A stretch of 58,659 bases of DNA from Candidatus Bathyarchaeota archaeon (GTDB lineage Archaea; Thermoproteota; Bathyarchaeia; Bathyarchaeales; SOJC01): positions 1 to 58,659 of the forward strand of contig JAOZHR010000007.1 in NCBI GenBank assembly GCA_026014805.1, given 5' to 3'. The position numbers and the translations under genes were made by a program. Numbering within the stretch: the first letter of the stretch is position 1; the number at the start of each line of letters is the position of its first letter. The notes under the pieces are model-generated. The model made no database searches, was not told where the DNA came from, and was given only the letters and a program-made list of their open reading frames with translations. This document shows, piece after piece, positions 8,575 to 17,060 of the stretch.

Positions 8575-9273
8575 TTGTCTCAGCCACCAATAAAAATAGA
8601 TGTGGAAAAGATTTACAAAATCGATAATGCGGGCAATGTGGATGTTGAAAGAAGTTGGATTTTAACTAATCAAACACGCCAAGATGTTGACATATCAGAA
8701 CTTTCTCTTTATGTCAGTGAACTAGGCAACATGCTTGCGAGCGCAAGAGCTAAAGACTCTTCGGGTAGTCTTGACTTACATCCAGAAAAGCAAGGGAGCA
8801 TGATAAAATTGAGCGTGTTCCCACGGATTAATACATTGAGTCCTCGTCAAAAATATAAAATGACTTTACTATATCAGTTTCCAAGTAATGTTCACAAGCT
8901 TGGCGATGTGTGGCTTTTTTCAGACACAGTTTCTGGTATGAACACAACAAGTTTTGCCAACCTAATATCCGACAAGATGGACTTAAAATTCCAAGTAGTT
9001 CTTCCAAAGCTGAAAAAGAGATTCTGGCAAAGTATCCTTCAAGAATCTGCCCCAAAATGTAGGGAACTTGCAAGGGAAGAGAAAAGTTCTCAATATATCG
9101 ATAACCCAGTGTTTGAATGGACAAGTTCTCTATTTTCAGATTATGTCTATAGAGCGGAATTAATCTACGGAATCAAAACAAGAACTTGGCTTACCAATAT
9201 TCTTTCTGTTGTGGGAGGGGCAATCATCACTGGACTAATCGGTTATGGTTTCAATTTATTGAAAGGGGGGTGA
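8575..9273 (+). CDS. Membrane-anchored beta-rich protein, unknown
   Basis: The TTG at 8575 follows AGGAG by 11 bases. The 232-residue product is strand-rich for about 200 residues (VDVERSWILTNQT... FQVVLPKLKKRFW...), like an extracytoplasmic Ig-like or exposed domain. It ends in a single hydrophobic helix (WLTNILSVVGGAIITGLIGYGFNLL, about 205-229), so it is tail-anchored. No family is recognised. The short charged gene at 9278 follows after four bases and is probably in the same operon. Confidence 0.65.
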   Translation: MSQPPIKIDVEKIYKIDNAGNVDVERSWILTNQTRQDVDISELSLYVSELGNMLASARAKDSSGSLDLHPEKQGSMIKLSVFPRINTLSPRQKYKMTLLYQFPSNVHKLGDVWLFSDTVSGMNTTSFANLISDKMDLKFQVVLPKLKKRFWQSILQESAPKCRELAREEKSSQYIDNPVFEWTSSLFSDYVYRAELIYGIKTRTWLTNILSVVGGAIITGLIGYGFNLLKGG

Positions 9274-9277
9274 TTGA

Positions 9278-9442
9278 ATGCCAGAAAAAGAAGAGAAAAA
9301 AGACAAAGAGACTGGGAGGATTATAAAAAAGCGTGATATATCTGGTGTGGAAAGACGAATCGGGCGTGATGTGCGAGAAGGATATGAACAATCTGGTGTT
9401 GAGCGTCGCTCTACAGAGAAGAAAAAGGAAAAAGAGAAGTGA
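9278..9442 (+). CDS. Small highly charged protein with SGVERR repeat
   Basis: The ATG at 9278 lies 7 bases behind a GGGGGG ribosome site that overlaps the end of the previous gene. The 54-residue product is almost all Lys, Glu and Arg. It contains two copies of SGVERR (about residues 22-27 and 39-44) separated by RIGRDVREGYEQ. The coupling and the internal repeat make chance unlikely. Function is unknown. It may be a soluble partner of the tail-anchored protein upstream. Confidence 0.6.
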   Translation: MPEKEEKKDKETGRIIKKRDISGVERRIGRDVREGYEQSGVERRSTEKKKEKEK

Positions 9443-9630
9443 ACCCCTACCTCTTCCAGAGATATTTCTGAGAAAAGCCTTTGAAAATTCGGAGGCTTAA
9501 ACGCTTTTTTTCAAGGCAGCTATCAACACAAGAAAAAAAACAAGTTTCCATAGTTATTTCACACTAAAATTTTAACACGTAATGTTTATTTCTTAAAAGC
9601 ACTTCTAACTTTAAAAATGAGGTTTAAATC

Positions 9631-10668
9631 TTGGCAAGGCTAGCACAATTGAAACTTTCCATGACTATATCCATCCTTCTCGTCAGCGTAATCTTCACCG
9701 TTTTCCTAGGAGTAATTATGTACATACTGGGGCTTCATCCAATATGGGCTTTCATCGCTACCATATTCTTCCTTCTGCTACAGTATCTCATTGGACCGGC
9801 GATCGTAAGAGGCTCCACACATCTGCGCTACTTGAAATCAGGCGAAAACCCATGGCTAGAATCAACAGTGAAGGAACTAACCCAAAAAAGCGGCATTCCC
9901 ATGCCCAAACTAGCAATAGTCCCAGATAAAACACCAAACGCCTTCATTTTTGGAAGAACAGCCGGCGACGCCACTCTCGCATTGCATGAGGGGTTGCTTG
10001 AAAAACTGAATAAAGATGAAATAAAAGCAGTTATCGGTCATGAACTTGGCCACATCAAACACAAAGACTATCTAGTTATGACTATGCTTTCAGCATTACC
10101 GCTCCTTGCTTTCTGGATTGCTTGGGGAACGTTTGAGGCTGGAAGATGGAGCAGCAGCGGTTCTCGCGATAAGAAGGAAGGCGGTCTTAAAGCGGCGCTT
10201 TTCATCGTCGCCTTAATATCATACATAGTCTATGTCGTGACGCTTCTATGTGTGATGGGTCTAAGCAGAAAGCGCGAACACTATGCTGACGCCTACTCCG
10301 CCTACATAACTGGTCAGCCAAGGCAGCTGCAAAGTGCTCTGGCTAAAATTACCTATGGACTCTCGCTATCGCCAAAGCCGACAACTAGTGCAAGAACATT
10401 TTACATAGGCGATCCGGCTATGGCAAAGCAGGAATGTCAAGGTATAATTAAGCGAAAAGACGCGTACGACCTTGACCGTGACGGCGTCTTAGATGAGAGG
10501 GAACTGCAGCATGCCATGGAGAAAGAAACCAAATCAACGTGGACATCCATCAATACGTGGTTTTCAACTCATCCTCCAACCTTTAAGAGAATTCTTATGC
10601 TGCGAGAAATCGAAGATGAGATGACGACCGGACGCTATTCCAGCGGTCGCATTTATGCCAACATCTAA
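9631..10668 (+). CDS. htpX: HtpX-type M48 membrane zinc protease with EF-hand loop
   Basis: M48 family proteases degrade misfolded membrane proteins. The zinc site is HELGH at residues 137-141 with the third ligand in KREHYAD (Glu 216). Two hydrophobic helices open the protein (about 12-34 and 36-57) and two more flank the active-site domain (about 150-167 and 188-210). Near residues 280-291 a perfect EF-hand calcium loop (DLDRDGVLDERE) is inserted before the C-terminal domain. The start is TTG at 9631 with GAGGT 7 bases upstream. At 345 residues it is longer than bacterial HtpX (about 290), and the EF-hand region accounts for most of the difference. Confidence 0.92.
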   Translation: MARLAQLKLSMTISILLVSVIFTVFLGVIMYILGLHPIWAFIATIFFLLLQYLIGPAIVRGSTHLRYLKSGENPWLESTVKELTQKSGIPMPKLAIVPDKTPNAFIFGRTAGDATLALHEGLLEKLNKDEIKAVIGHELGHIKHKDYLVMTMLSALPLLAFWIAWGTFEAGRWSSSGSRDKKEGGLKAALFIVALISYIVYVVTLLCVMGLSRKREHYADAYSAYITGQPRQLQSALAKITYGLSLSPKPTTSARTFYIGDPAMAKQECQGIIKRKDAYDLDRDGVLDERELQHAMEKETKSTWTSINTWFSTHPPTFKRILMLREIEDEMTTGRYSSGRIYANI

Positions 10669-10719
10669 ACATGGGATGCTCACAATCTTTTTCTCTTTTA
10701 TGTTTTAATACTTCAGCGG

Positions 10720-10944
10720 TTGGATGAAATAGAAGTCAAGCTTCTCAGCTACACGCCTGACCTTGAACAGCTTTGTCACTCGGCAGCATTGACCTCTACG
10801 CGACCGGTGGCAACATCAAAGATTTTTGAAGAACTCGATGTTTGTGTGCGCGGCTCTGAACGCATCAAGCCAAGAAACCTAACGTTCCGCATGTTCCGTG
10901 AGTCATATGAAGAAGTGTGTTTGCCCAATCAAGAAGAGATATGA
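10720..10944 (+). pseudogene. Short ORF, N-terminus resembling ThyX
   Basis: The opening of this 74-residue frame (EVKLLSYTPDLEQLCHSAA) resembles the first strand and helix of flavin-dependent thymidylate synthase ThyX, which is normally above 200 residues. The remainder does not carry the ThyX RHRxxSxxxxSxR motif and ends at 10944. It is a truncated remnant at best. An unrelated small protein is possible. Confidence 0.35.
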
Positions 10945-11034
10945 AGACGATCTAGATACGATAAATAGAACGCAACTACTTTACTTTCCCAGAAAAAAGC
11001 TTAAAGAATAAGCATTCCAGATTTACAAAACGTA

Positions 11035-12234
11035 ATGTCCCACAATTTGCAGAACAGGTTTTTCTGGACACTGTGCCTTATAGGGTTATTTGCGATTCTG
11101 AGTTCTACAATGTCAAAGAATCCTGTTCTGAAACTATTTGCTACAAGCTTAGGCACGCCAGAAGCATTATTGGGCATTGTCGCCGCTGCGTCCACGGTTC
11201 CTGGAATCTTTGTAAGCTTTCCTGCGGGTTGGCTTTCTGACGTGCTTGGGCGAAGAAAACTTTTGTTAGCATCTGGTATTGTCTTCGCTTCTGCCCCTTT
11301 TCTATATCTCTTCGTGTCTTCTTGGTGGCAACTTGTCCTAGTGCGTTTTTACCATGGTTTTGCAACCGCTATCTTTGTTCCAGTTTCAAACGCAACAATT
11401 GCAGAATTATTCCCAACCAAAAAAGGCGAGAAAATCTCAACGTTTTCTTCGGCAACCATTCTAGGAAGAAGCATTGCCCCTCTCCTCGGAGGTTCAATTC
11501 TATTCATCACGGCCAACAACTATCACGAGTTATATATCATTGTTGGAGCAGCTGGTGCCATTTCTCTATTTACAGCCTTAGTGTTTCTTAAAGAAATTGC
11601 TTCAACAAGCTCGATCAGACATTCAAAGGTAAGACAAGGGAAGAAAATTAGAGTTTTTCAAGATTGGAGCAAAATCGCAAAAAACAAGGGAATTCTAGTG
11701 GTAGGTATCTTGGAAGCTTCTCAATACTATACTTTCGGAGCATTTGAATTCTTTTTGGTTGCGTATCTTCAAGATATTGCAACGATGAACATTTTCCTGA
11801 TAGGCATAATCTTAGGAGCACAGCTTATCACAATTTCGCTCACAAAACCTTTCATGGGCAAACTATCAGACAAAACCGGAAGAAGAACGCCAATTATTGC
11901 AGGATCGTTAATCGCTAGCTTTCCATTAATTGCTATCCCTCTCACAGTTCACTTTTCCTTGCTCTTAGCATTCTCCATAATGTATGGGTTAGGATTCTCT
12001 TTAGTAACCTCGTCAACACCAGCACTAATATCTGAATTAACTCAAAAAGAAAGCTACGGCGCAGCCATGGGATTCCTAGCCACGATAATGGATATCGGCC
12101 AAACCATCGGACCAATTGTGTCAGGAATAATACTCGCATCAACCCTGAAATATATCGGCCTATTCGGATCCCTCGGCATAATAATCCTCACCACTACAGG
12201 AATATTCTTTACAACTAAAACAGGCAAAACCTAG
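11035..12234 (+). CDS. MFS transporter
   Basis: A 399-residue protein with 12 predicted transmembrane segments. It has the MFS signature after helix 2 (GWLSDVLGRRKLL, near residue 63) and the matching loop in the second half (MGKLSDKTGRRTPII, near 272). The overall layout resembles multidrug or sugar-efflux type MFS proteins, but the substrate is unknown. It stands alone with an ATG start and no obvious ribosome site. It is distinct in sequence from the MFS protein at 2479-3753. Confidence 0.9.
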   Translation: MSHNLQNRFFWTLCLIGLFAILSSTMSKNPVLKLFATSLGTPEALLGIVAAASTVPGIFVSFPAGWLSDVLGRRKLLLASGIVFASAPFLYLFVSSWWQLVLVRFYHGFATAIFVPVSNATIAELFPTKKGEKISTFSSATILGRSIAPLLGGSILFITANNYHELYIIVGAAGAISLFTALVFLKEIASTSSIRHSKVRQGKKIRVFQDWSKIAKNKGILVVGILEASQYYTFGAFEFFLVAYLQDIATMNIFLIGIILGAQLITISLTKPFMGKLSDKTGRRTPIIAGSLIASFPLIAIPLTVHFSLLLAFSIMYGLGFSLVTSSTPALISELTQKESYGAAMGFLATIMDIGQTIGPIVSGIILASTLKYIGLFGSLGIIILTTTGIFFTTKTGKT

Positions 12235-12609
12235 CTTCTCCTTGGACCCTAAGAAACAGCTTGCATTTAACGTCTATTAGACGCCCATTTGGAACCTGTA
12301 ACAGGAATCCCCGTCAAAAAGTGACGCACACCCGGACTGTCAAATGCAAACTCGCGGTGAAGATTATTTGCGTTGGCGAGCGCATTACAAAAGAAGTGAG
12401 GGGCTTCCTAAAATATTCCAATCAAGCTACACATCAGCTCATGAAGTATTCTACATTCAGAGTTGAAGACAGAAAAGTTTGGATTAAATGTCGGATGATT
12501 TTTTCTTAGGCACGAGAAGGCGTATTCATGTTGTAAATCGTAACATATACCAAAACGCTTAATTTGGGTTCTCTCGTTCATAGGTAAATTCTCAGGAGCG
12601 GAAAAAGCT
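12235..12609. other. Intergenic region before etfB
   Basis: No firm gene is seen. A frame from a GTG near 12357 to 12509 (VKIICVGERITKEVRGFLKY...) has a plausible residue mix but is only 50 codons with no family resemblance, so I leave it uncalled. The last part holds AGGAG at 12594-12598, the ribosome site for etfB. Confidence 0.4.
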
Positions 12610-13404
12610 CTGCCCAAAATCATAGTTTGTCTTAAACAAGCAATAGACGTTGGCCAACTGAAGGCAGATCCGTCCACACATCGATTAGTCACAGCAGGTG
12701 TGTCACGGAAAATCAGTGATTTTGACAAGAATGCGTTAGAGGAAGCTGTTCGCCTTAAGGAAAAGCTTGGCGGCGAAGTCATAACAGTTACCGTGAGCGT
12801 GGAAGACGCCAAGACCTCAGTTCGTGAAGCTTTGGCGATGGGAGCTGACAAAGGATATTTCATCAACGATGAGGCTTTGCGAGATTCTGACACATTGGCA
12901 ACTTCAATTGCGTTAGCAGAAGCGATAAAGAAAATCGGTGAGTTCGACCTTGTTCTTTGCGGTGAAGCGTCTATCGACGGTTTTTCAGCTCAAGTCGGCC
13001 CGCGTCTCGCTGAACTACTGAAAATCCCTGTGATCACGTACGCGCGTAAAATCACTTTAGAAGGCAACGTTGTAACTGTGGAGCGCGCTCTTGAAGATCG
13101 CTACGAGACAGTAAAAGCTAAGACGCCTGCAATAGTGACGGTAACCAAAGAGATTAACGAGTCGCGGATTCCTTCACTTATGGCGATAATGAAAGCTTCT
13201 AAAAAGGAAATCATAACTTGGAAGCTCGCAGACATCAATGTTCAACCTGGAAAAGTTGGAGAAACTGGATCTGGCATCAGGATCATGGATGTTTTGGCGC
13301 CTAAGGTAGAACGGAAAGGGGTCATGATTGAAGGAGAAAATCCTGCTGAGATTGCAGAGAAACTGGTGAAAGCGCTTATTCAGGAAGGTGTAGTGGGGAG
13401 GTAG
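12610..13404 (+). CDS. etfB: Electron transfer flavoprotein beta subunit
   Basis: EtfB pairs with EtfA to carry electrons from acyl-CoA dehydrogenases. The sequence shows the family start (KIIVCLKQAIDV), the early motif (RKISDFDKNALEEAVRLKE) and the AMP/FAD-binding stretch (LCGEASIDGFSAQVGPRLAELL). The conserved N-terminus lies upstream of the first GTG (12700). Reading back, the open frame has no ATG, GTG or TTG. The only fitting start is CTG at 12610, 11 bases behind AGGAG. That gives 264 residues, normal for EtfB. The alternative is a sequence error hiding an ATG. etfA follows after 6 bases. Confidence 0.9.
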   Translation: MPKIIVCLKQAIDVGQLKADPSTHRLVTAGVSRKISDFDKNALEEAVRLKEKLGGEVITVTVSVEDAKTSVREALAMGADKGYFINDEALRDSDTLATSIALAEAIKKIGEFDLVLCGEASIDGFSAQVGPRLAELLKIPVITYARKITLEGNVVTVERALEDRYETVKAKTPAIVTVTKEINESRIPSLMAIMKASKKEIITWKLADINVQPGKVGETGSGIRIMDVLAPKVERKGVMIEGENPAEIAEKLVKALIQEGVVGR

Positions 13405-13410
13405 AAAGCG

Positions 13411-14379
13411 ATGAGCGAACATAAGGGTGTTTGGGTTTTTTCTGAGAATTATGATCTGATGCTGGAACTGTTAGCCGGCGGAAGCCCCCTTGCAGCTAAC
13501 CTTGGGACAGAACTTGCAGCTGTGTTGCTTGGAAGCGAAGTGGGAAGCAAGGCAGAGGAGATTATTAAGTATGGTGCTGACAAAGTTTTCGTAGTTGACC
13601 ACCACCGCCTAGAAAGCTTCCAAACAGAAACGTATTTGAGCGCTCTAACAAACCTCGTTGTCAATAACAAGCCTGAGATTCTTCTCATCGGATCTACAAA
13701 GGATGGAAAGGAGCTAGCTTCCCGTCTTGCTGCAAGGCTTGAAACTGGATGCACTCCAGATTGTAGTCAACTATCCATCAGCCAAGAGGGACAGCTTGTG
13801 ACTAAGAGAATCGTGTACAGTGGCAACGCCATCGTCACAGCTACATATCGTAAAAAACCGCAAATAGCAACAGTACCACTTAGAACCTTCGAAAAGCCAG
13901 AGCCAAAAGAAAGGAACGGTGAGATAGCAAATGTTGATGTTGACATTGAAGAGCCAAAGTTGGAAGTTGTGGGAGTCAACAAGATGGAAGTGGCTGACGT
14001 GAAAATCGAAGAGGCGCGGATAGCTGTCTGCGGCGGAAGAGGAATTGAAAAGAAGGAAGACTTCAAGCCACTTAAAGAGCTCGCTCAACTTCTCGGCGGC
14101 CAAGTTGGCAACACGAGACCGTTAGCTGAAGACCGAAAATGGTTCACGGGATGGGTGGGATTGTCTGGAAAGAAAATCAAGCCGACACTTTACATAGGCT
14201 GCGGCATCAGCGGCATGATTCAACACGTAGCGGGGATGCGAGACTCGCAGGTGGTTGTGGCAATCAATAAGGATCCTGAAGCAGCTATCTTTGAGTTTGC
14301 TGACTATGTTGTCGTTGGAGACCTGTACGAGATAGTGCCAGCAATAGTTGATGCATTGAAAAAGGCATTGAGTATGTGA
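13411..14379 (+). CDS. etfA: Electron transfer flavoprotein alpha subunit
   Basis: EtfA binds the redox-active FAD and docks on acyl-CoA dehydrogenase. At 322 residues it is full length. The C-terminal FAD domain is clear: GRGIEKKEDFKPLKELAQLLGG, then VGLSGKKIKPTLYIGCGISGMIQH, then AINKDPEAAIFEFADYVVVGD. It begins with ATG 6 bases after etfB. Its 3' end faces the acyl-CoA dehydrogenase gene with an 8-base gap, so the two operons converge. No extra ferredoxin domain is fused. Confidence 0.95.
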   Translation: MSEHKGVWVFSENYDLMLELLAGGSPLAANLGTELAAVLLGSEVGSKAEEIIKYGADKVFVVDHHRLESFQTETYLSALTNLVVNNKPEILLIGSTKDGKELASRLAARLETGCTPDCSQLSISQEGQLVTKRIVYSGNAIVTATYRKKPQIATVPLRTFEKPEPKERNGEIANVDVDIEEPKLEVVGVNKMEVADVKIEEARIAVCGGRGIEKKEDFKPLKELAQLLGGQVGNTRPLAEDRKWFTGWVGLSGKKIKPTLYIGCGISGMIQHVAGMRDSQVVVAINKDPEAAIFEFADYVVVGDLYEIVPAIVDALKKALSM

Positions 14380-14387
14380 TTACTCTT

Positions 14388-15602
14388 CTACTTGTATGCC
14401 ATGTATTCCCTTCCCAGCAGTTCCCTCGCTATGACTACTCGTTGGATGTTTGTTGTTCCTTCGGCGCCGACGCAGTAGGACATTATACCTCTTAACCCCA
14501 TCTCCACGGGGCACTCTTTTGTGTAGCCGTATGCGCCGAACCATAGCATGACGTGTTTGCAAACGTCAAAGGCGAAGTGCGGAGTCTTTAGTTTGCACGC
14601 GGAAATCATCTGTGCAACCTCAAGCGGTGTGAATCGTTTTTCTTTGTATCGCTTGTCCATCATCCAAGCAGTTCTGTAAACGAGCGACCGTAAGGCTTCT
14701 AGTTCTGCCCAGTCATCTGCCAACTCGAATTGTATGCCTTCAAACTTACCAATAGGACGCCCGAAGGCTCGCCGTTCCTTGATGTACTCCATGCCCAAAT
14801 CTAACGCTCGTCTTGCAGCACCCAAACACACGGCACCGATTAGAATGCGGGCGCAGTCGAATCCTTCCATGGTTAAGTAAAAGCCTTTGTCAATCTCGCC
14901 GATAAGGTGATGTTCTGGCAACTGCACGTTCTTCATCACAAAACCACCTGTTGAAATGGCCATTCTTCCCATGTCTTCAAAGCGTTTGTTAATTTCAACT
15001 CCAAGGGCATCCATGGGTAAGTAGAACCCAGTCATTCCGCGGTGGGCTGCTTCTGGTGGTGCAGGTGAAGTTCTCGCGTTGACGAAAAAGCCTCCACCCC
15101 ACTTCTTAGCCTCTTCAGTTCCGCTAATATAGGTTTTTTCACCGTTAAGAACCCATTTGTCTCCTTGCTTTTTGGCAGTGGACCGGAAGGCTGCAACGTC
15201 TGATCCGCCGCTTGCTTCTGTGGAGGCTATGCCGATGAAAGCGTCTCCTTTGATGGCTTTTCGTATGACTTCTCTGACTTGTTCGCTGCAGTATTTGTCA
15301 ACAACGTATCCCCAAGATGATTCTACAAGCCAGAAGACAGGAATTGCGATGCTGATATCAGCATAACCCAACTCTTCAGCTGCGATACATGCCGTAACCC
15401 AATCGGCACCGGTTCCACCATGCTCCTCTGGAGCAGTCATGATTAGCAAGCCAAGGTTTGCCATATCTCTTACTAATGATTGGGGGATTTCCCCTTTGGT
15501 GTCCATTTCCCTAATTTTATCTAAGGGTAGAAATTTTCTGCACCATTCCTGCAGTGCTTTGCGGAAGAGTTCTTGCTCTTCTGTAAAGCTGAAATTTACC
15601 AT
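14388..15602 (-). CDS. Acyl-CoA dehydrogenase
   Basis: A flavoprotein that oxidises acyl-CoA to enoyl-CoA and passes electrons to ETF. The roughly 404-residue product has the usual three-part fold: helical N-terminus (FSFTEEQELFRKALQEW), middle beta domain with the FAD motif (GIASTEASGGSD...), and C-terminal helices. The AEGT near the C-terminus fits the catalytic Glu of short-chain enzymes (YEGT). I chose the ATG at 15602 because AGAGGG lies 8 bases upstream. It is the last gene of hdrA-hdrC-hdrB-acd, 78 bases after hdrB, and faces etfA. Chain-length preference cannot be read from the sequence. Confidence 0.93.
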   Translation of the reverse strand: MVNFSFTEEQELFRKALQEWCRKFLPLDKIREMDTKGEIPQSLVRDMANLGLLIMTAPEEHGGTGADWVTACIAAEELGYADISIAIPVFWLVESSWGYVVDKYCSEQVREVIRKAIKGDAFIGIASTEASGGSDVAAFRSTAKKQGDKWVLNGEKTYISGTEEAKKWGGGFFVNARTSPAPPEAAHRGMTGFYLPMDALGVEINKRFEDMGRMAISTGGFVMKNVQLPEHHLIGEIDKGFYLTMEGFDCARILIGAVCLGAARRALDLGMEYIKERRAFGRPIGKFEGIQFELADDWAELEALRSLVYRTAWMMDKRYKEKRFTPLEVAQMISACKLKTPHFAFDVCKHVMLWFGAYGYTKECPVEMGLRGIMSYCVGAEGTTNIQRVVIARELLGREYMAYK

Positions 15603-15680
15603 TTGCGTTCCCTCTTGAAGAGAAATATGCTTATATTTGAGCATATAAGGATTGTCAGAGTGCACGCTTGAAATTTTGAG

Positions 15681-16550
15681 TTATTTGAATTTAGAATTCT
15701 CTGGGTTGAAACTTTGGTTTAGATGTAGCCCGAGTTTTTCCTTTTCGATCCCAAGGGCAAGTCCCAAAAGCTGAGTATAGTAAAGCACTGATAGGGAAAG
15801 CTTGCCACCTACGGTGTCCGCAGCTTCTTTCTGCTTGGCATCATACATTATATGACAATAAGGGCAGGTATCTACAAGTCCATCCACACTACAAGCTTGA
15901 ACTGCCTTCAGTTTAGAGCCAGCAAGACTCAACGCCGCATCCTTATGCGAATTCAGCAAAGCCGCCCCGCAACAATCCAGCTTCTCTGAATAATCTACGG
16001 TCTCAGCTCCAAGAGCTTTAACCAAGGCATCCAGCTTTCTCGGATTTTCCGCATTGTCCACTCGTCCGATTTCGCTCGGTCTAATAATTTGGCACCCAGG
16101 ATGCACCGCGAACTTCAAGCCTTTGAGTGGCTTCTTGACGTTGGTTTTTACTGCATCGATCTTAACCTTGTCGTGGAGCAAGTCAACAACATGCCAGATT
16201 TTAACCTTAGAGGGGTATTGAAGTCCCTCTTCTTTAAGCAATTCCTCCACCTTCCTGTGCATCTCTTCATCATCGCCTATTCGGTGCTTCGCCTCGCTCA
16301 GCATGAAGTGGCATTCGTTACAGGGCACGAGCAGGTCATCCAGGTCAGTTTGGCCTGCAAGAGCCAAGTTTCTTGCAGAAAGATACATGGCAGCAGAAAT
16401 GTTGATGCTTCTCACTGGTCCCCCGCAACAAGACGCCCCCTTCAAGTTAACGAGCTCGATGTTGAAATGTGGAAAAACCTGCCTAACTGACATTTCATAA
16501 CCGTACTGAGCTGTTGGGATTTTGCATCCCCAATAAACTGCGACTTTCAC
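15681..16550 (-). CDS. hdrB: Heterodisulfide reductase subunit B-like protein
   Basis: HdrB carries two CCG domains that bind the non-cubane [4Fe-4S] clusters at which disulfides are reduced. Here the first has CCGGP near residue 42 and CNEC near 78. The second has HPGCQ near 153, DCCGAAL near 193 and CPYCH near 228. At 289 residues it is full length. It begins 3 bases after hdrC. With no methanogenesis genes in the window, the disulfide substrate or an alternative function is open. Confidence 0.92.
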   Translation of the reverse strand: MKVAVYWGCKIPTAQYGYEMSVRQVFPHFNIELVNLKGASCCGGPVRSINISAAMYLSARNLALAGQTDLDDLLVPCNECHFMLSEAKHRIGDDEEMHRKVEELLKEEGLQYPSKVKIWHVVDLLHDKVKIDAVKTNVKKPLKGLKFAVHPGCQIIRPSEIGRVDNAENPRKLDALVKALGAETVDYSEKLDCCGAALLNSHKDAALSLAGSKLKAVQACSVDGLVDTCPYCHIMYDAKQKEAADTVGGKLSLSVLYYTQLLGLALGIEKEKLGLHLNQSFNPENSKFK

Positions 16551-16553
16551 TTT

Positions 16554-17060
16554 TCACCCTCCAAGAACTGTCATAAAAACAGCCTTAAACTTGTCATCTG
16601 GATATTGTATTTTCGGCAGTCCAAGAGTTTCTCTGTTAAAGGGTTGCATTTCCCTAGAGGTAACCGTTTGCACTTGCTGCATCAAACCTGTTTCTAGGAT
16701 TTGAGCCAACATTTTCATGTATGCTTCTGGAACCTTTGCTTCCCGTTCCACTGCTAAGTTTCTCAAGGCCATAATAGTGTCATAGGGAGATGCTTTCTGG
16801 GGGCACCTTTCTCGACATTTCAAACATGATGCACACGTCCAAATAATGTCGGATGAAACCAGTTCTTCAATAAACCCCGAGTTTACAAGAAGCATAATCT
16901 CGTGGGGTTTCAGTTCTAACAGTTTCAGCGACGTGCATCCACTGGTACAGCGCATGCATTGGAAACATTCGTCAGGGTGAACGTTCCACAATTTACTTAA
17001 AATCTTTTTTTGCAGCTCTTTATTGGACTTCACCATAGTCATAAGGTCAGTCAAGCTCAT
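16554..17060 (-). CDS. hdrC: Heterodisulfide reductase subunit C-like protein
   Basis: A 168-residue iron-sulfur protein linking HdrA to HdrB. Two [4Fe-4S] motifs are present: CFQCMRCTSGC near residue 28 and CASCLKCRERCP near 70. I placed the start at the ATG 17060-17058, which overlaps the hdrA stop by one base (TAATG), a sign of translational coupling. The open frame extends upstream inside hdrA but does not look like HdrC there. Confidence 0.92.
   Translation of the reverse strand: MSLTDLMTMVKSNKELQKKILSKLWNVHPDECFQCMRCTSGCTSLKLLELKPHEIMLLVNSGFIEELVSSDIIWTCASCLKCRERCPQKASPYDTIMALRNLAVEREAKVPEAYMKMLAQILETGLMQQVQTVTSREMQPFNRETLGLPKIQYPDDKFKAVFMTVLGG

Noticed and set aside
12261-12509. 82-codon frame before etfB
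   Set aside because: No start signal, no family resemblance, and poor residue mix in the first half.
15681-17060. Methanogenesis-linked heterodisulfide reductase
   Set aside because: HdrBC motifs are sound, but no mcr, mtr or mvh genes occur in the window, so a CoM-S-S-CoB role cannot be supported.
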